The position numbers and the translations under genes are program-made. A stretch of 64,000 nt of DNA. Source: Actinoallomurus vinaceus (lineage in GTDB: Bacteria > Actinomycetota > Actinomycetes > Streptosporangiales > Streptosporangiaceae). A model generated the notes under the pieces. The model worked only from the letters and a program-made list of their open reading frames with translations. It searched no databases and was not told the origin of the DNA. This document shows, one piece after another, positions 60,676 through 64,000 of this stretch; position 1 is the first letter of the stretch, and each line of letters opens with the position of its first letter. The stretch lies in NCBI RefSeq assembly GCF_039542055.1, contig NZ_BAABHK010000001.1, positions 310,001 to 374,000 on the forward strand. Direction: 5' to 3'.

Positions 60676-60755
60676 CTACCGGCGGCGCCGGGCGAGGCGA
60701 CGCACCTGTGTGATTCGGGTGGTGCCGAGAACCAGCGTGACCGCTATCCCGCCAC
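60676..60755 (-). pseudogene. C-terminal fragment of LapA-like gene
   Basis: The minus strand reads GGIAVTLVLGTTRITQVRRLARRRR then TAG, matching the end of the LapA-like protein at 45859-46230 (GMAVTLMIGTARISQLHRLARRRRD). It follows the slipin fragment in the same order and orientation as the intact genes. Bases 60756-61024 beyond it show no gene. Confidence 0.7.
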
Positions 60756-61024
60756 GTTCCTGGCCTGAAGGTGCGGGCACACGACGGGTGGGCGCGGCGC
60801 GGATCAAATCACTGAGGACATTCTGCGCGCTAACCATCAAGTTGACGCCGTCCTGGGCGAATGGAAAGTCGGCTCCTTTGCAGGGGTCGAGGGCGGAGTC
60901 GATGTCATGACACCGAACGCAGTGGGTCGAATAGACGTTCTTTCTTCCACGATCGGCTCAATGGTGTTGCGGGCGCCTCGGCCCCCCAGCCAGCAGACCG
61001 GCACCTCGGTCTGGAAGTGTGTCC

Positions 61025-61366
61025 TTAATAACTGATCGGCGCGGCGCCGGGTGGGGGGAATGCCTGGAGAATGCCGGTCAGGTGCATGATCCGTACGACA
61101 CTGTGCTGTACGACGCCGTCGAGGTGGATTGATCCGCTGTGGTCACGGGCGTCGTTGCGGGCGCGCATGAGCGCGGACAAGCCCGCGCAGTCGATGAAGG
61201 TCAGCCCGCTCATGTCGATGGTGACTGTCGTGTGGCCGTTGCGGAAGTGCTGTAGCAGGGTGTTGCGTAGCAGGTCGGCGTTGCTGATGTCGACTTCGCC
61301 GGCGAGGTGGACGGTCACCCGCTCGGCGTGAGCGTCACTGGTGATCGTCAAGGCCGTGCTCGTCAT
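61025..61366 (-). CDS. STAS-domain anti-sigma-factor antagonist
   Basis: The 113-residue protein is a stand-alone STAS domain: ERVTVHLAGEVDISNADLLRNTL, TTVTIDMSGLTFIDCAGLSALMRAR, with the phosphorylatable Ser in the usual DxSGLTFIDCAGLSAL region. It would bind and neutralise an anti-sigma kinase; the SpoIIE phosphatase at 50468 is a candidate activator, though the kinase gene is not in the window. ATG 61366 follows GGAGAGGA. A 32-bp motif copy lies 85 bases upstream. Confidence 0.88.
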   Translation of the reverse strand: MTSTALTITSDAHAERVTVHLAGEVDISNADLLRNTLLQHFRNGHTTVTIDMSGLTFIDCAGLSALMRARNDARDHSGSIHLDGVVQHSVVRIMHLTGILQAFPPPGAAPISY

Positions 61367-61451
61367 CGGATCCTCTCCGAGGGCCGGATCGTGGCTGCGC
61401 TGTGGACGGCGGGCCAGCTGATCGCTCAAGCCAATCCGTTCGGCCGCAGGC

Positions 61452-61483
61452 CGGAAACAAGCGAGGCCAGAAAGGCCTATCGC
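61452..61483 (-). promoter_or_regulatory. 32-bp stress-island motif, copy D, upstream of STAS gene
   Basis: Reads GCGATAGGCCTTT, twelve bases, GTTTCCG on the minus strand, 85 bases before the STAS start. The most diverged copy, but with identical spacing. Confidence 0.55.
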
Positions 61484-61693
61484 CAGAGGAGATTGCTGCG
61501 GCGACGTGCTCGATCTGCTCATTCTGGCGGTACGTGGCGGAATGCCGGGGCGCTGGGGCAGTGGTCTGACTTCGCCACTGCCGAAGGCGACTGAATCTGG
61601 GGGCACTATGGAAATGCCGGGCCTGCCTGGCAGTGTGATGGCGTAAGTAACAGGACCGGACGGGCGGCAGGGCCGCCAGCGCGGAAGGCACCT

Positions 61694-63511
61694 ATGAGCC
61701 TTGGAACGGCGCCGAAGAAGGTCGTGCCGCGGGTGCCGCTGCGGCATGGGGAGGGCAACAAAGAGCATCTGACCAGCTTCGGGGGGCTGGCCGCGCTGTC
61801 GCTTGATGCGCTCAGCTCGGTGGCCTACGGGCCGGAAGCCATCGTGCTCGTGCTGGTGGCGGCCGGTACATCGGCGCTTCGGTTGACCGTGCCGATCACC
61901 TTGGCCATCGCGGGCCTACTCGTCGTGCTGGTCGTCTCCTACTGCCAGGTCATCTCGGTGCATCCTGACGGCGGTGGCGCGTACGCGGTGGGCAAGAAGG
62001 ATCTGGGACCCACGGTCAGCCTGCTGGCAGCCGCCAGTCTGGTGGTCGACTATGTGCTGACCGTCGCGGTCAGCCTCGCCGCGGGAGCGGCCAGCCTGGC
62101 ATCGGCATTCCCGTCCTTGAGACACCACATCCTCGCGATGTGCCTGATCGGCCTGGTTTTGATCACTGCCGTCAACCTGTGGGGCATCGCCGAAAGCGCA
62201 CGCGTCCTCATGTTGCCGATGGTGGCGTTCCTGGCCGCGATCTTCGGTGTCATCATCGTCGGTCTGGTACGCGCGCATCCGGCCGTTGTGGTCGGCAGCG
62301 CCCAGCCGGTCCACGTCAGCGAGGCACTCGGAACGATCGTGATCCTGAAGGCATTCGCGGCCGGCTGTTCGGCCCTGACCGGGATCGAAGCCATCGCCAA
62401 CGGAGTCCCGACCTTTCGCCGGCCGCGTGCCAGACGCGCTCAGCGCACAGAACTGATGCTCGGTGCGCTGCTGGGGGCGATGCTGATCGGGCTGGCGGTA
62501 CTGATCGGCCGCGAGCATGTGGCGCCCCGCGGCGGAGTCACCGTGCTGGCCCAGCTCACCGCCGGCTCCTTCGGCACCGGCTGGGCCTACTACGCGACGA
62601 ACATCGCCGTCACCGTGGTCCTGGCATTGGCCGCCAACACCAGCTTCGGCGGCCTGCCCGTACTGATGAGCCTGCTGTCCACCGATGACCGGCTGCCCCA
62701 CCTGTTCGGTCTTCGAGCCGAACGGCCGGTTTACCGCTACGGCGTCGTCGCCCTGGCCGTGTTCGCGGCCGTTCTGCTGCTGGCGACCGGTGCCGCAACC
62801 CACCGACTGATCCCGCTGTATGCGATCGGGGTATTCATCGGATTCACAATCAGCCAAAGCGGGCTGGTCCGGCACTGGCACGGCCGGCGCTCCCGGCGCT
62901 GGCGGCTGCGCGCCGTCCTCAACGGCACCGGTGCGGTCTTGACCGCGACCGCCGCCGTCGTCTTTCTCGCGAGCAAGTTCACCTCCGGTGCCTGGGTCGT
63001 GGTCCTCACCGTGCCGGCGCTGATGCTGCTGTTCTCCCGGATTCAAAGCTACTACCGGGCAGTAGGACTCGAACTCGACCTGGGCCGGCACCCGAACCGC
63101 CCGCGACCGGCCGAGAGCCTGGTGATCGTGCCCGTCGGCGGGATCAGCAAGCTCACCGAGCATGCGCTGCACGCGGCGCTCTCCCTCGGCGACGACGTCG
63201 TCGCCGTCAGTGTCCACCCCGAAGCAGCCCAAAGCGCCGCCTTCCGCACCGAATGGGACCGCTGGAACCCCGGCGTGCGACTGGACACCCTCAACAGCCC
63301 ACACCGATCGCTGGTCCACCCGATCGTCGACTACGTCCGGCGAGCACAGCAAGATGACCGGCAGGTCGCCGTCCTCATCCCCGAAGTCCAGCCACGCCGA
63401 TGGCGCTATCGGATCCTGCAGAACCAGCGCGGCCTGCTCCTGGCGACCGTACTTCGCGCCAGCACCGACGCCGTCATCTGCACCATCCCCTATCGGCTCA
63501 CAACCCGATAG
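61694..63511 (+). CDS. APC-family permease, KimA-type (possible potassium importer)
   Basis: The 605-residue protein has about 12 membrane helices in the first 450 residues, starting LTSFGGLAALSLDALSSVAYGPEA, then a cytoplasmic domain of about 150 residues with PAESLVIVPVGGISKLTEHALHAAL and VLIPEVQPRRWRYRILQNQ. This two-part layout fits KimA-like APC transporters, which import K+ with H+ and can be controlled by c-di-AMP. No c-di-AMP riboswitch was recognised in 61484-61693. Amino-acid transport remains possible. Confidence 0.82.
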   Translation: MSLGTAPKKVVPRVPLRHGEGNKEHLTSFGGLAALSLDALSSVAYGPEAIVLVLVAAGTSALRLTVPITLAIAGLLVVLVVSYCQVISVHPDGGGAYAVGKKDLGPTVSLLAAASLVVDYVLTVAVSLAAGAASLASAFPSLRHHILAMCLIGLVLITAVNLWGIAESARVLMLPMVAFLAAIFGVIIVGLVRAHPAVVVGSAQPVHVSEALGTIVILKAFAAGCSALTGIEAIANGVPTFRRPRARRAQRTELMLGALLGAMLIGLAVLIGREHVAPRGGVTVLAQLTAGSFGTGWAYYATNIAVTVVLALAANTSFGGLPVLMSLLSTDDRLPHLFGLRAERPVYRYGVVALAVFAAVLLLATGAATHRLIPLYAIGVFIGFTISQSGLVRHWHGRRSRRWRLRAVLNGTGAVLTATAAVVFLASKFTSGAWVVVLTVPALMLLFSRIQSYYRAVGLELDLGRHPNRPRPAESLVIVPVGGISKLTEHALHAALSLGDDVVAVSVHPEAAQSAAFRTEWDRWNPGVRLDTLNSPHRSLVHPIVDYVRRAQQDDRQVAVLIPEVQPRRWRYRILQNQRGLLLATVLRASTDAVICTIPYRLTTR

Positions 63512-63574
63512 CCGGGCATCGGACACCGACTGGATGGGCTGGGAGATGCGGCCTCCTGGCAGGATACTTGCCAC

Positions 63575-63826
63575 ATGGTCAACGACAGTGCGCGGGAACG
63601 GGCCATCTACCAAGCGCTCAAAGCGGCTGACGAGGTCGCGGCGGCTCTTCAGACACATCTCATCGAAGAGCACGAGGCCGACCCGGAACGTGCCGCCGAA
63701 CAGAGTACCTTCACCAATTCACTCAAGCTTTTGCGCCAGGCTCGCGAGCGGCTCGGTAACGGGTTGCGCGCCATCGAGGCCGACACCATCGCCGAGACTG
63801 ATGAGATTTCTCTGCGCAACGAATGA
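63575..63826 (+). CDS. Small helical hypothetical protein
   Basis: The 83-residue protein is predicted all-helical, with heptad-like spacing (ALKAADEVAAALQTHLIEE, SLKLLRQARERLGNGLRAIE) and many Glu. No domain was recognised. It lies 63 bases after the KimA-like gene on the same strand and may be a partner or independent. The remaining bases to 64000 show no gene or RNA I can support. Confidence 0.5.
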   Translation: MVNDSARERAIYQALKAADEVAAALQTHLIEEHEADPERAAEQSTFTNSLKLLRQARERLGNGLRAIEADTIAETDEISLRNE

Positions 63827-64000
63827 TCAAAAAACAAGCGGGACATACGGCGTAGCGCGCAGGGTTCGTGTCGCACGAAAACAGGATCGAGCATTTGATT
63901 TTCGAACCGGCGGGGTCGGCCGTTAAAACAGCAGGTCGCAGTGCCCGCGACGAGTACGTGCCGTCGAGCCACCTCGTCCGCCCCAGCACGCGGCGTGCGG

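Noticed and set aside
61484..61693. c-di-AMP (ydaO) riboswitch ahead of the KimA-like gene
   Set aside because: No matching conserved core could be found by eye; a covariance-model search would be decisive.
63860..63960. GGTTCGA-like stretch on the minus strand that could suggest a tRNA T-loop
   Set aside because: No acceptor stem, anticodon arm or D-arm can be folded around it.

Overview
The window is very GC-rich with dense, often overlapping genes and frequent GTG starts. It carries gene families typical of filamentous actinobacteria (DUF5999, an SCO5389-type protein, DUF5994, DUF6131, RGCVC, a GH15 glucoamylase-like enzyme). It is probably chromosome from a Streptosporangiales- or Streptomycetales-type organism. 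No tRNA, rRNA, CRISPR array or intact insertion sequence was seen.

Region 1 (1-18940) looks like part of a natural-product gene cluster. It holds a 5'-truncated StyA-like flavin monooxygenase, an HxlR regulator, an MFS exporter, an SgcJ-like NTF2-fold protein, two GMC oxidoreductases, an O/N/C-methyltransferase-type protein, a cytochrome P450, an AraC regulator, a flavin-dependent halogenase-like protein and a berberine-bridge-type oxidase. It also has homologues of the three enediyne-cassette proteins of unassigned chemistry: UnbL (DUF1702), UnbV (FG-GAP plus ASPIC) and UnbU (polytopic membrane). The enediyne polyketide synthase that normally accompanies this trio is absent. It may lie left of base 1, or the cluster may use the trio without it.

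Region 2 (19-30.9 kb) is housekeeping: a PP2C phosphatase, tatA and tatB-like genes sharing an upstream motif with a DUF5999-GH15 operon, a Tat-type polysaccharide deacetylase, and a zinc block. The zinc block has a lipoprotein, an ATPase, three overlapping permeases, a Zur regulator beside the wreck of a second Fur-family gene, and a His-rich protein.

Region 3 (31.3-36.2 kb) is a ribose-type sugar ABC transporter with a divergent PfkB kinase.

Region 4 (36.3-64 kb) resembles a stress/dormancy island: DUF5994 pair, TerC, slipin/SPFH protein, LysR, UBP zinc finger, two fatty-acid desaturases (one with its own ferredoxin reductase), a universal stress protein, LapA-like protein, glycosyltransferase, pseudokinase, RGCVC, SpoIIE phosphatase, STAS protein, KimA-like transporter and an orphan gas-vesicle-accessory-like pair. 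Fragments of FtsH, SpoIIE, P-type ATPase, DevS-like kinase, slipin and LapA genes lie scattered among the intact genes. Five stress-type genes or operons carry one shared, gap-free 32-bp motif upstream, which appears to be an undescribed regulatory element.
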